Assembly: GCA_030611265.1 (NCBI GenBank)
Contig: JAUWQD010000013.1
Location: 1 to 55,386, forward strand
Length of the DNA stretch: 55,386 bases
Direction of reading: 5' to 3'
From: Methanosarcinaceae archaeon
GTDB lineage: Archaea; Halobacteriota; Methanosarcinia; Methanosarcinales; Methanosarcinaceae
The notes beneath the pieces were generated by a model, which made no database searches, had not been told where the DNA came from, and saw only the letters and a program-made list of their open reading frames with translations. Position numbers and translations under genes: made by a program. Within the stretch, counting starts at the first letter, position 1, and every line of letters starts with the position of its first letter. Shown in pieces: positions 35,266 through 43,925 of this stretch.

Positions 35266-36486
35266 TCACGTATTTACAAAGCAAGAATAATGTGAGCACT
35301 GTAAGATAGATGCACCAAATCCAGGGGTTTTTTCTGTATTTTTTTGTGCAGTATCCGGCACATATGCCACAGTTGTTGCTGGTGCAGATGCGAGTTCTTC
35401 ATCAAGGATAATCACCGATATTGTAAATCTGTTATCTTTTAATTCCGTGAACGCTATTCTATCCCCCTTTGGTGACCACTGGGGTGCCATACCATCCCCA
35501 ATTTTAACCTGCCCGGTTCCGTCACTGTTCATGACCCACATCCCATATTCTCCGGTAGTCCCGGAATTGAATACAATTTTTGTTCCGTTAGGAGACCATT
35601 CAGGAAAGTGCTGCCAGATGAAATATCCAGAGGTATTTGTAAGGGGTATTCTGTTGGTGCCATCGGCACTCATGGTCCAGATGTTTGAAGTGAAATTTTT
35701 GGCCTCTTCTTTTACATAGACTATTTTTGTGCCATCCGGCGACCACTCAATATCATATAGAAGACCATCTTCAAGCTGAGTTTTATCAGAACCGTCTTTA
35801 TTCATAATCCAGATTCCACCATTGCCGGATGTGTTTGAGAGAAAGGCGATCTTTTCCCCTTTAGGCTGGTATTTTGGTCTTAGATTCTGTTTTCCGTTGT
35901 CTGTAAGTTTTATGTTATTGGTACCGTCACTGTCTATTATCCAGATGTCAGAATCCTTACAAACGTTCGAGATGTTGAACATTGGTTCTTCTCTACCATC
36001 TATCTCCACGGTTTCCCAAACATTCCTGTTTTCAGAGGATGCCGACACATAAACAATTTGTGTGCCATCAGGATTCCATGAAGCATCCCATCCTCTCAAG
36101 CCTAAATAATTCTCAAGATATGCACCCTCTGTTAACTGTTTCTTATTTGAACCGTCCGCATTCATAACCCATAATTCGCAACTTCCGGTGGAATCTGAGG
36201 TATATAGCAGTTTAGTGCCGTCTGGAGACCATGGATCGAATGTATATAGGTCTGCTGAACCAAAAGATGTCAGTTGTACTTCGTTGTTTCCACCACTATC
36301 CATCACCCAGACTTCTGTACTTAATGGGTTGTATTTGCCTGCGGATACAAATGAAATTCGTTCTCCATCCGGCGACCAATATGGATAAGAACTTGATTTG
36401 AATTCATAAGCTAATATTATTGAAGCAATGAAACTAACCGCAAGGATACAGCAGATAAGCAGGATAATAGTTTGTTTTACTTTCAT
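35266..36486 (-). CDS. TolB-like beta-propeller surface protein, C-terminus frameshifted
   Basis: A 406-residue exported protein. Signal peptide about 1-26. Residues 30-370 hold about eight WD40/TolB-like blades with the repeated WSPDGTKIVYxS pattern and DGTNxxxLT. TolB-type propellers bind other proteins or ligands. The visible stop at 35266 comes after a frame change: reading one base over near 35300-35306 restores PGFGASIL, a hydrophobic span, and the basic tail KYVKKRD to a stop at 35252, exactly a PGF-CTERM anchor. Either one A was lost in a real mutation or it is a sequencing error. The anchor would attach it to membrane lipid. Confidence 0.85.
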   Translation of the reverse strand: MKVKQTIILLICCILAVSFIASIILAYEFKSSSYPYWSPDGERISFVSAGKYNPLSTEVWVMDSGGNNEVQLTSFGSADLYTFDPWSPDGTKLLYTSDSTGSCELWVMNADGSNKKQLTEGAYLENYLGLRGWDASWNPDGTQIVYVSASSENRNVWETVEIDGREEPMFNISNVCKDSDIWIIDSDGTNNIKLTDNGKQNLRPKYQPKGEKIAFLSNTSGNGGIWIMNKDGSDKTQLEDGLLYDIEWSPDGTKIVYVKEEAKNFTSNIWTMSADGTNRIPLTNTSGYFIWQHFPEWSPNGTKIVFNSGTTGEYGMWVMNSDGTGQVKIGDGMAPQWSPKGDRIAFTELKDNRFTISVIILDEELASAPATTVAYVPDTAQKNTEKTPGFGASILQCSHYSCFVNT

Positions 36487-36559
36487 GTTAAACTCCCTTT
36501 CAGTCTTATTATTAGTTTCAAATAGAACAAGAACATGAATCTTCTTCTATAGTAGGTGA

Positions 36560-36962
36560 TTATGTTTTAACAATCGTAAAATACTTTCTTTGAAGACATA
36601 GCCATATATTTTCAAACAGAAAAGAAATCAATGCATAAAAATATCTGATAGTAGCGTTTTTAGATGAAGTTTTTGGTTTAACCTGATTCCTCATCCTGTA
36701 TGATGACTCAATCGCAAATCTTCTCCTATATGTAACCTTCCTTGGAGACGGCCTTGGGACAAAATCACTCAATCTGCAATCCCATAATTTCGCAGTCTTC
36801 TTCAGTAAGCTTAACCACACGAACATAATACTCTGCATAAAACCGGTCTAAGAAATCTGTAATTTGCTTCTTATCCTTATTTTGAATAATGAATGCCCCA
36901 CGTATGAGCTTACGATATGGAATATCGTCCAGAATACCACGTTTACGATAGACGTATTTCAA
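36560..36962 (-). pseudogene. Decayed DDE transposase C-terminal fragment
   Basis: Two overlapping frames encode consecutive parts of a DDE transposase. The upstream part starts KYVYRKRGILDD (36765-36962); the downstream part (36560-36838) includes RRRFAIESSYRMRN, the conserved Glu region, and a C-terminal hydrophobic tail. The frames overlap at 36765-36838, so a frameshift broke the gene, and the N-terminal half is gone. It lies between the TolB-like and DUF99 genes. Confidence 0.65.
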
Positions 36963-37000
36963 GTTAACTATTTTTAGAATACGTAACTAATAATGTTAGT

Positions 37001-37591
37001 GTGAACTCCAGATTCCACATAAAACCAGAGATAAGAATACTTGGAATAGATGATTCTGCACTTATCAGCGACAGTATTACGATAGTCGGCGCTGTCTTTC
37101 GCGGGGGAGAGTGGCTTGACGGCGTGCTTCGATCCGAGATCACGCGCGATGGAATGGATGGGACGGATGTGATCATTGAAATGGTTACCTCAACCAAACA
37201 CTACAACCAGATCCGTGTCATCATGCTCAATGGGGTGACGTATGGAGGTTTTAACCCGATCGACATTGTGCGCATCTATGAGGAAACCGGATTGCCTGTG
37301 ATCGTCATCATGCGTGCATGTCCTGACTTTGAAAAGATCGAGGCTGCACTTGAAAATCTCACACAAGCAAAGGAGAGATTTGAGATAATTCGGCGCGCCG
37401 GAAATATCTCGCGAGTTGTCACAAAGGATGCCTCAAACCCGATATACATGCAGTGCGCCGGAATTGACAGGGATGGTGCGCGCAGGATCGTGCAATTGTC
37501 ATCCACCCGGAGTAATGTTCCAGAACCCATACGGGTTGCGCATTTGATCGCGACAGGAGTTGTTTGTGGGGAGTCGCGGGGGAAGGCTTAG
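37001..37591 (+). CDS. DUF99 protein
   Basis: A 196-residue DUF99 protein, related in fold to endonuclease V. RILGIDDSAL near residue 10 includes the conserved Asp pair, and GAVFRGGEWLDGVL, MLNGVTYGGFN and PIRVAHLIATGVV follow. A role in DNA or RNA handling is inferred from the fold. The start is a GTG at 37001 and no ribosome-binding site is seen, so the message may be leaderless. A C-G-rich hairpin follows at 37653. Confidence 0.85.
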   Translation: MNSRFHIKPEIRILGIDDSALISDSITIVGAVFRGGEWLDGVLRSEITRDGMDGTDVIIEMVTSTKHYNQIRVIMLNGVTYGGFNPIDIVRIYEETGLPVIVIMRACPDFEKIEAALENLTQAKERFEIIRRAGNISRVVTKDASNPIYMQCAGIDRDGARRIVQLSSTRSNVPEPIRVAHLIATGVVCGESRGKA

Positions 37592-37652
37592 TTTGTGTGT
37601 TGATGGTTCAGAAGTATTGTATTATGTATGGATAGTTTTGATGCCGATTCAA

Positions 37653-37667
37653 ACCGCCGCAGGCGGT
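37653..37667. terminator. ACCGCC-GCA-GGCGGT mini-hairpin
   Basis: A perfect 6-bp GC-rich stem with a 3-base loop, 62 bases past DUF99. The same core CCGCCGCAGGCGG occurs near 43770, and a CCGCC-TAC-GGCGG relative is at 37776. Likely a 3'-end signal or a small dispersed repeat. Confidence 0.4.
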
Positions 37668-37775
37668 GCATCCCGCCATCACCAATAAATTGCATGCTCG
37701 TGCATGACAGGCAACTCCACAACTAAACCGCTTAAAAGCATTATTTATGATTTTCTCGCTGATAGTGGAAATGCG

Positions 37776-37788
37776 CCGCCTACGGCGG
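37776..37788. terminator. CCGCC-TAC-GGCGG mini-hairpin
   Basis: A 5-bp GC-rich stem with a TAC loop, about 60 bases beyond the end of glmM (which reads towards it). It belongs to the same set as the hairpins at 37653 and 43769. The 255-base gap between DUF99 and glmM contains only these two hairpins and AT-rich DNA. Confidence 0.35.
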
Positions 37789-37846
37789 TTGTTGCACTCG
37801 TTTTAGTTTTAACTAGAGCAGTTACATTTGCCAAACTAATACCCAA

Positions 37847-39187
37847 TCATTTGCATTTCTCAACCAATTCCAACCCCTCAAGCATCAACTCTTCAGCACT
37901 TGCTTTTGTTTTTGATTCGGCAAATATCCTGACGATCGGCTCAGTGCCGGATGGGCGGATGAGTACCCAGCCGTCGTCGTACCATATCTTGACCCCGTCT
38001 GTTGTGTCAACTTTTTCGGTACCCTCTAAAACGGTTGCAGTTACACGTTCCATGGTATCCTTGAGATCCTCACAAACCGTCTTTGTCTTGGAATTGAAGT
38101 ATAGAGGCACGCTTTTGGCAAACTCTGACAGGGTTGTTCCTGCTGCTATTATTTCAAGAAGTTTTGCACATGCCATACCGCCGTCACGACAGTACTGATG
38201 CTTCGGGAAGATCAGCCCGCCATTGCCCTCTCCGCCAAACACGGCATCGGTCTCCATCATTTTCCGTGCCACATTGATAGAACCGACCGCAGTCCAGATG
38301 AGTTCAACACCTGCCTCTTTGGCAATATCAGCCATGCGCTGGGATGAACTTACAGGTGTTACAATTACACCTTTTTCGAGGCTTAAGATATACTTCGCCA
38401 TCATGGCAAGTAGTACCTCTTCATCAATGAAATCACCATTCTCGTCAACAAACACGGCACGATCAGCATCACCATCTTGTGCGACGCCCATATCGGCACC
38501 TGTTATCCTAACGATTTCTGCAAGTTCTGTCAACACATCGGGCGTAGGTTCGGGATTACGCCATGGGAATGTACCATCAAGTTGTGCATTTATGGTTATG
38601 ACCTCGCACCCCAGTCTTTGAAGCATGAACGGCAGAGTAACGGAACCTGCACCGCATCCGGTATCTGCTACAACTTTCAACCGTTTTCCCCGAATGTTCT
38701 CTGCATCCACATGATCGATAACTCCCTGGATGTAATACTCATTTGCGTCATTGGCTGTTCGCAGGTCTCCTGTCCTGTCCCAATTTGCGGATGCGAACTG
38801 TTTGGAATAGTATATCTTCTCTACCTCGCTCTCACCCTCACGTGAAAACTCGCTACCATCCCCTGCAATCAATTTAATACCATTATACTCTCGCGGATTA
38901 TGGGATGCTGTTATCATGATTCCTGCATCCGCATGGTCTCGAACATAATACTGCACAGCCGGCACCGGCGCAGTACCTAGATCAATGACCGTAAGTCCTG
39001 CGGACAGTGCACCTGCGATCGCAGCTGATTTTAGCATCTCGCCTGACATCCTTGTGTCGCGCCCTATTGCGATCGTTCCCTTTGAGCCCATGTATGTGCC
39101 AAGACTCTTTGCCACATCGACTGCAAGCTGTGGCGTGATGTAATCATTAGCAATGCCCCTTACCCCGTTTGTTCCGAAAAATGCCAT
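37847..39187 (-). CDS. glmM: Phosphoglucosamine mutase
   Basis: Phosphohexomutase of the archaeal GlmM/phosphomannomutase class, 446 residues. The N-terminus FGTNGVRGIAN, the active-site Ser loop TASHNPREYNG near residue 95, the metal loop DGDADRA near 237, the sugar-binding GGEGNGG near 320 and the phosphate-binding RPSGTEP near 413 are all intact. It makes glucosamine-1-phosphate for surface glycans; closely related enzymes act on mannose. Single gene with AT-rich promoter DNA upstream. Confidence 0.93.
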   Translation of the reverse strand: MAFFGTNGVRGIANDYITPQLAVDVAKSLGTYMGSKGTIAIGRDTRMSGEMLKSAAIAGALSAGLTVIDLGTAPVPAVQYYVRDHADAGIMITASHNPREYNGIKLIAGDGSEFSREGESEVEKIYYSKQFASANWDRTGDLRTANDANEYYIQGVIDHVDAENIRGKRLKVVADTGCGAGSVTLPFMLQRLGCEVITINAQLDGTFPWRNPEPTPDVLTELAEIVRITGADMGVAQDGDADRAVFVDENGDFIDEEVLLAMMAKYILSLEKGVIVTPVSSSQRMADIAKEAGVELIWTAVGSINVARKMMETDAVFGGEGNGGLIFPKHQYCRDGGMACAKLLEIIAAGTTLSEFAKSVPLYFNSKTKTVCEDLKDTMERVTATVLEGTEKVDTTDGVKIWYDDGWVLIRPSGTEPIVRIFAESKTKASAEELMLEGLELVEKCK

Positions 39188-39312
39188 TTTGAATCACCGA
39201 TTTTAAGATATGTTCTCTTTAATTCATTACTAATGTTGCTGCTGTATTTTAGGTTTTGCGGCGTGATATTGCAATGCCGCACGCAAGCACGAAAAATCAA
39301 ATAATTGGAACG

Positions 39313-39459
39313 CTATTCCAATTTGATTCTTGAATATTCCATGTATCTTTTCAACTCGTCGGCATCCAGTGTTTCTTTTCCAAATAATCCAAACCCCTCT
39401 TCAATTGGATCTGAAACTATGGGATGGGTTGCAATTTCACTGTTTCTTATTTTTGCCAT
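39313..39459 (-). CDS. Small hypothetical protein
   Basis: A possible 48-residue protein starting MAKIRNSEIATHPIV, with a C-terminal helix (LDADELKRYMEYSRIKLE). GAGGG lies about 14 bases upstream, nearer an in-frame TTG at 39465. No family was recognised; size and charge resemble an antitoxin-like peptide, with no toxin nearby. The frame could extend to 39507. Confidence 0.45.
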   Translation of the reverse strand: MAKIRNSEIATHPIVSDPIEEGFGLFGKETLDADELKRYMEYSRIKLE

Positions 39460-39611
39460 GTGCAACAATATGCCCTCTTTACAATATAAATTAGTTCTCT
39501 TTAACATTTTACATTAATATATCAACAACTCTTTTAAGCAAAGTCATAACTGTGATCTCAAGGTCGAGTAAAATATAACACCCCTCACACCATACTACCC
39601 CCAGACCCAAA

Positions 39612-40409
39612 ATGCAAGCAAAAATAAAACAGATCAAAGAAGCAATCGCAAAAAAAGACAGCGCAATAATAGCATTTTCAGGCGGCGTGGACAGTGCAAC
39701 CATTGCCGCACTCGCATACGAAGCACTTGGAGAGCGTGCCCTTGCAGTCACAGCCGAGTCGGTTACATTCTCTGAACGTGAACTAAAAGCTGCAGTAAGC
39801 ACCGCACGCGAGATAGGGATACCTCACCAAATCGTGCATTTTGATGAACTTGAAGAGCCGGGGTTTGCCGAGAATACGCGGGATCGTTGTTATCATTGCA
39901 AAAAAGGATTGCTGCGAACCCTTATTGGCATCGCTGACAAGGAAGGATTCAACGTGGTGCTCGAAGGCACCAATGCATCCGAGATCCAGAGGCACCGCCC
40001 GGGACGGCGGGCTATTGTTGAAATAGGCGAGCGGGTATTCACACCATTTACGGAATTCGGGGTTACAAAAGATGAAGTACGAGGGATTGCTCGTAAGATT
40101 GGTCTATCGGTTGCTGACAAGCCATCCATGGCGTGCCTGTCCTCAAGATTCCCATACGGGCAGTTGATAACAAGAGACGGGCTTACGCGCGTCGGGGCAG
40201 CAGAGGATTACCTATTCTCACTGGGATTCACACAACTTCGGGTGCGCGACCACAGCAGCATCGCGCGTATTGAGATCATGCCGCCCGAGTTTGATAAGTT
40301 TTTACAGGAACGTGGACGGATCATATCCAATCTTAAGAAACTGGGCTTTGATTACATTACACTCGACATTGAGGGATTCAGAAGCGGAAGCATGGATGAA
40401 GTTTTGTGA
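39612..40409 (+). CDS. larE: LarE-like ATP-dependent sulfur transferase
   Basis: A 265-residue PP-loop enzyme of the LarE family. P-loop SGGVDSA near residue 23; CYHCKK near 93 and ACLSSRFPYG near 174 carry the Cys residues expected of the sulfur-donating or cluster-binding positions. LarE puts sulfur on the nickel-pincer precursor in bacteria, with one protein Cys sacrificed or a [4Fe-4S] cluster relaying sulfide. No LarB/LarC is here, so the substrate in this organism is open. The stop overlaps the GNAT gene by 4 bases (GTGA). Confidence 0.9.
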   Translation: MQAKIKQIKEAIAKKDSAIIAFSGGVDSATIAALAYEALGERALAVTAESVTFSERELKAAVSTAREIGIPHQIVHFDELEEPGFAENTRDRCYHCKKGLLRTLIGIADKEGFNVVLEGTNASEIQRHRPGRRAIVEIGERVFTPFTEFGVTKDEVRGIARKIGLSVADKPSMACLSSRFPYGQLITRDGLTRVGAAEDYLFSLGFTQLRVRDHSSIARIEIMPPEFDKFLQERGRIISNLKKLGFDYITLDIEGFRSGSMDEVL

Positions 40410-40840
40410 ACACTAAAGAGATCATTATTCGAAAAGCAGAGGACAGTGACATTGAGTCAGTCCAAACACTGCTGTCCACGTATTTTCTTGACATGGACGG
40501 AGTTGACATTGAGCATTTCACAGTCGCAGAATCGAGCGGCAGGGTACTTGGATGTGCTGCTGTGGTCGATCATAAGTGCCTGGAACTTCACTCCATTGCA
40601 GTACATCCGAACCACCGAAATCGTGGGATTGGCTCATTGCTTGTGGAGCATATTGTCTCAAATGCGCCGGATGGGTGGGGGTACCTGTATGTTCGGACAA
40701 CGGCTCCCGGCTTTTTCGAACATGTGGGGTTTTTGAAATTGCAGGATCGTGAAAAAATAAAACTCTGGGATGACTGTGCCAAGTGTGACAAGTTTGAGAG
40801 GTGCAGGCAGAGTGCAATGCGATTGTGCCTTAAGGAATGA
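40406..40840 (+). CDS. GNAT-family acetyltransferase
   Basis: A 144-residue GNAT N-acetyltransferase. The acetyl-CoA motif is HPNHRNRGIGSLLVEHI near residue 72. The C-terminus is unusually Cys-rich (CAKCDKFERCRQSAMRLC), a possible metal site. It starts with a GTG that overlaps the larE stop, so the two are translationally coupled. The acceptor is unknown. N-acetylglutamate synthase-like or protein acetyltransferase activity are both possible. Confidence 0.87.
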   Translation: MNTKEIIIRKAEDSDIESVQTLLSTYFLDMDGVDIEHFTVAESSGRVLGCAAVVDHKCLELHSIAVHPNHRNRGIGSLLVEHIVSNAPDGWGYLYVRTTAPGFFEHVGFLKLQDREKIKLWDDCAKCDKFERCRQSAMRLCLKE

Positions 40841-40856
40841 CGGGGAAGAAAAGAAT

Positions 40857-41393
40857 ATGCAAACAATTGGAATCGTGAATACGTATGACAAGATCAAGAT
40901 CATCGATGCACACTACCGTGCGATCGCAAGAGCCGCACCAATATGTTATGCGTTCGGGTTCAATCTCGCACTATTTGATTTTCCGTTCAAAATGACACCT
41001 GATGAACTTGTGGATTTTATAATGGATAAAACCACGATCGGCGAATCGGGCAAGTATCTCAGACTCTTGCATGAAGAAAGGCGATTTTTCGTATTTGACC
41101 TGCCAAAGAAAGGATTTCAGGCACAGTTCGGGTCGGTTGTTGTGACAACATCAAAACCTGAACCAAAATCAGCGATAACGCCGGAAGTGCTCGCGGATGA
41201 GATGCTGCACGGCAGGTCGCATCTTATTCTCATTGGACTTGGCAGGAAAGGGTTGCCAAAGCACCTGTTCCCTCTGGCGAAGTATCACCTTGACATCACA
41301 TCAGCGGGCATCTCGCTTGAGACGTGCACTGCCATTGGTTCGATCCCTGCGCATCTGGCTGGTATCATATCAGTGCGGCGTGGTGAAAAATAA
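40857..41393 (+). CDS. DUF531 protein
   Basis: A 178-residue DUF531 protein: TIGIVNTYDKIKIIDAHYRAIARAAPICYAFG, then RSHLILIGLGRKGLPKH and TSAGISLETCTAIGSIPAHLAGI. The knotted C-terminal look suggests a SPOUT-like methyltransferase fold, an inference only. The start ATG at 40857 is chosen because the upstream frame overlaps the GNAT gene and GGGGAAG stands upstream. It is the third gene of the larE-GNAT-DUF531 operon. Confidence 0.85.
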   Translation: MQTIGIVNTYDKIKIIDAHYRAIARAAPICYAFGFNLALFDFPFKMTPDELVDFIMDKTTIGESGKYLRLLHEERRFFVFDLPKKGFQAQFGSVVVTTSKPEPKSAITPEVLADEMLHGRSHLILIGLGRKGLPKHLFPLAKYHLDITSAGISLETCTAIGSIPAHLAGIISVRRGEK

Positions 41394-41460
41394 GACCGAG
41401 CCCCTGTTTTTACTTATGGGGGACCGCGCAGTGTCCGCGCGCGCATCAGGCATAACCTAT

Positions 41461-41481
41461 TTATCATCGTACCGATGATAA
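41461..41481. promoter_or_regulatory. Perfect inverted-repeat operator before the TrmB-type gene
   Basis: TTATCATCG-N3-CGATGATAA is a perfect 9-bp inverted repeat ending 7 bases before the ATG of the regulator gene. The position fits an autoregulatory site that would block transcription initiation or the start region. No second copy was noticed in the window. Confidence 0.7.
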
Positions 41482-41488
41482 TACAATC

Positions 41489-42298
41489 ATGGAAAAACAA
41501 CTACTTAATGCAATTCTTGCACTCGGTCTTACTCACAAGGAAGCGCAGGCATATCACACTCTTGTCACAAAAGGTGTGATGACTGCAGAGGATATCAGTA
41601 AATTGATCGGAGTCCAGCACCCGATCGTGTACCGGACACTTCAGGGACTCAATAACAAAGGTTGGATCGATTCTACCACTGACCGTCCCAAGAAGTATCG
41701 GGCAAAGCAGCCAAGGACAGCAGCCGAGAATGTAGGTAAACGCCAGATCGCTGTGATCGAGGAGTCCATCGAACTCATTGACCAGACACTTTCGCCGCAA
41801 TATGATGAGAGTCAGGAGATGCTGCGGCAGGAGATATGGACTGTGCGCGGGCAGGAAAGTGTTATCCAGAAGATCAAGGAAATGGGAGCTCGAACTAAGC
41901 ATGAGGTGTTCGGAAAGATTACGGGCCCGATAGATGATGATACTTTTAACGAGGTATTTACCAACATTCCACCTGCACTTTCGCTGACAGTCCATATCAT
42001 GGGACCGCCGATCATTAACCTCGACCCCAAACTTGAGAAAAGGATTCATATCCATCGTCCCTATTTTGAGGGAAAGTGCAGAATGTTCCCAATGGAACAA
42101 CCAAGCGCCAATGCGAAGGAAGAGTTCCTGAAGAGCGTCCACGGTTCGCGGTTTATTTCAATACATCTGCTTTTTGACGAAAGGGAGGCACTATGGATCA
42201 ATATTCCATACAAGGACAATGTTGTTGTGAAGGATAAGGTTTGGGCAAACTGGATCATAGACCCGGATTACATCGAGATCGTGAAGACTGAGGTTTGA
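41489..42298 (+). CDS. TrmB-family transcriptional regulator
   Basis: A 269-residue TrmB-like regulator. The N-terminal winged helix (about 8-75, LTHKEAQAYHTLVTKGVMTAEDISK) is followed by a helical linker and a C-terminal ligand-binding region. TrmB proteins typically sense sugars or metabolites and repress or activate transport and metabolism genes. A perfect inverted repeat directly upstream suggests self-control. The next gene, DUF166, starts 8 bases after its stop, so the regulator, DUF166 and the methyltransferase form an operon. Confidence 0.88.
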   Translation: MEKQLLNAILALGLTHKEAQAYHTLVTKGVMTAEDISKLIGVQHPIVYRTLQGLNNKGWIDSTTDRPKKYRAKQPRTAAENVGKRQIAVIEESIELIDQTLSPQYDESQEMLRQEIWTVRGQESVIQKIKEMGARTKHEVFGKITGPIDDDTFNEVFTNIPPALSLTVHIMGPPIINLDPKLEKRIHIHRPYFEGKCRMFPMEQPSANAKEEFLKSVHGSRFISIHLLFDEREALWINIPYKDNVVVKDKVWANWIIDPDYIEIVKTEV

Positions 42299-42306
42299 GG
42301 TTTTAG

Positions 42307-43053
42307 ATGCGTATCAGCGTTTTCTATACCGGGGATTTTGGAAGGAAGGTTATTGAGAATCTTGTGAATTCAAGCACGTTCTGCGTATCCTGTGCAGACC
42401 TATGTGACCACTGTCGAGAGAAACGAAGATCGTATGGGGACTTGATCGTCGATATTCATGAAATGCCTGATAATCTCCCCCAGTTCATTGAAGAGCCGAT
42501 GGAGTATGTTCCAAAAAGTATGGGCGAGTGCGATCTCATTCTTGCGATAGGACTGCATCCTGACCTTTTGACAACCTTGCCGTATATTGCAAAGACCACA
42601 GGTGCGGGTGCTGTTATTGTACCGATCGAAGACCACAAACTTGCACCTGCAGGAGTTGTTGAGCAGGTCAGGGAGAAACTGGAAGAGGATGGGGTCGAAT
42701 GTGAGTTCCCAAAACCTTTCTGTGCTCTTGAAAATACGGGAAAGCCGATTATCGATGAGTTCGTGGATATGGGCTTTGGCAGACCTGTGCTGCGGGTCGA
42801 ACTGAATCTTGAGGGTGAGATCTTCACTCATGTCAAGGTACTGCGCGATGCGCCCTGTGGTTCGACATGGTTCGTTGCCAAGAAACTCAAGTGGTCTGAT
42901 GTGAAAGATTACAAGGAAATAATATCGGGTGCCCATCATTCGTATCCATGTACCGGAAGTATGGAGCGTGATCCTTTGCTTGGGGATACGATCCTGCATG
43001 AAGGTGGGTATATTATCAGGAAGAGTGTGGAAGAGGGGATGGAGAATCCTTGA
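42307..43053 (+). CDS. DUF166 protein
   Basis: A 248-residue DUF166 protein. Conserved Cys-rich part near residue 30 (CVSCADLCDHC) suggests a metal or Fe-S site; DLILAIGLHPDLL, VPIEDHKLAPAG and the C-terminal HHSYPCTGSM follow. The family has been called thymidylate synthase-like in some annotations, but no catalytic evidence is visible. It is located between a TrmB regulator (8 bases) and a membrane methyltransferase (1 base). Confidence 0.85.
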   Translation: MRISVFYTGDFGRKVIENLVNSSTFCVSCADLCDHCREKRRSYGDLIVDIHEMPDNLPQFIEEPMEYVPKSMGECDLILAIGLHPDLLTTLPYIAKTTGAGAVIVPIEDHKLAPAGVVEQVREKLEEDGVECEFPKPFCALENTGKPIIDEFVDMGFGRPVLRVELNLEGEIFTHVKVLRDAPCGSTWFVAKKLKWSDVKDYKEIISGAHHSYPCTGSMERDPLLGDTILHEGGYIIRKSVEEGMENP

Positions 43054-43054
43054 A

Positions 43055-43732
43055 ATGAAGTACACGAAAACGATATTCGAGGGGCAATTCCTGCATCTTT
43101 CCGTTTTGACGATTCTCATTGTAACCCTATTCGGTATAACTCGAATATGGGACTTCTTTGAGGGTCAATATCTGGGGATCAGTACAGCGACATGGTTCTA
43201 TCTTTCAATCGCGACTTCGATCCTGCATCAGGTGTACGTCTGGTTCTGCTGGCGTACACAGTTTCATTTTTCGCTGATAACACGGGTGTTTGGTCAGGTC
43301 GGTTTTACCTATTATGGCATCGGGTTCTTTATTCTGTTTTTCCTAAGATTTATCTTTGTAACCTTCCTGGCAATCTCGAACATGGGTACCTTCGGTGCGG
43401 ACACTTCGTTATTGTACGCCTCGGCAGTTATTATAACATTACCTGCCCTGTATCTGTTCTATTCGGTAAAGAGATATTTCGGGATCGAACGTGCATTGGG
43501 CGCTGACCATTTTGATGGATCCTATCGCAACAGTCCTCTTGTGACGAAAGGGATGTATAGATTCGTAAATAATGGGATGTACATTTTTGGTGTAGCGATC
43601 ATCTGGGTGCCGGGTCTTGTTTTTGCATCAAGGGCTGCATTGCTGGCAGCGATGTTCCAGCACCTTTACATCTGGGTTCATTATTATACTACTGAGAAGC
43701 CGGACATGAAGCGGATTTACGGATCAGATTAG
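43055..43732 (+). CDS. Membrane methyltransferase (PEMT/ICMT-like)
   Basis: A 225-residue protein with about six transmembrane segments. The C-terminal pattern SPLVTKGMYRFVNNGMYIFG and YTTEKPDMKRIYG is that of phospholipid or isoprenylcysteine methyltransferases, which use SAM inside the membrane. The ATG at 43055 is chosen; upstream frame is inside DUF166. It follows DUF166 with a 1-base gap and ends the TrmB operon; a GC hairpin lies 37 bases downstream. The likely substrate is a membrane lipid or quinone-like compound. Confidence 0.83.
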   Translation: MKYTKTIFEGQFLHLSVLTILIVTLFGITRIWDFFEGQYLGISTATWFYLSIATSILHQVYVWFCWRTQFHFSLITRVFGQVGFTYYGIGFFILFFLRFIFVTFLAISNMGTFGADTSLLYASAVIITLPALYLFYSVKRYFGIERALGADHFDGSYRNSPLVTKGMYRFVNNGMYIFGVAIIWVPGLVFASRAALLAAMFQHLYIWVHYYTTEKPDMKRIYGSD

Positions 43733-43768
43733 GTGTTTTGTTGATTTAAACGTAAAATTGATGAGATG

Positions 43769-43786
43769 ACCGCCGCAGGCGGCGGT
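43769..43786. terminator. CCGCC-GCA-GGCGG hairpin
   Basis: A GC-rich stem with the same GCA loop as the hairpin at 37653, 37 bases after the methyltransferase stop and followed by a short T run. Apart from a possible small gene at 43926, the gap to the next gene (43733-44057) is AT-rich DNA. Confidence 0.42.
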
Positions 43787-43925
43787 TTCTCTTGCCATGA
43801 AATTACAAAAACACATAATGTGTAATCCCATCGTTTAAAAATCATTTAAGACAATACGAAAAACATGGCAATATCAGGTTCTTATCAGGTTTAAGGCTGA
43901 ATTATCTGAAAAAAAGGGAGTTTCA

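Noticed and set aside
36560-36962. Two separate small genes
   Set aside because: Both frames are pieces of one transposase broken by a frameshift, so they are listed as a single pseudogene.
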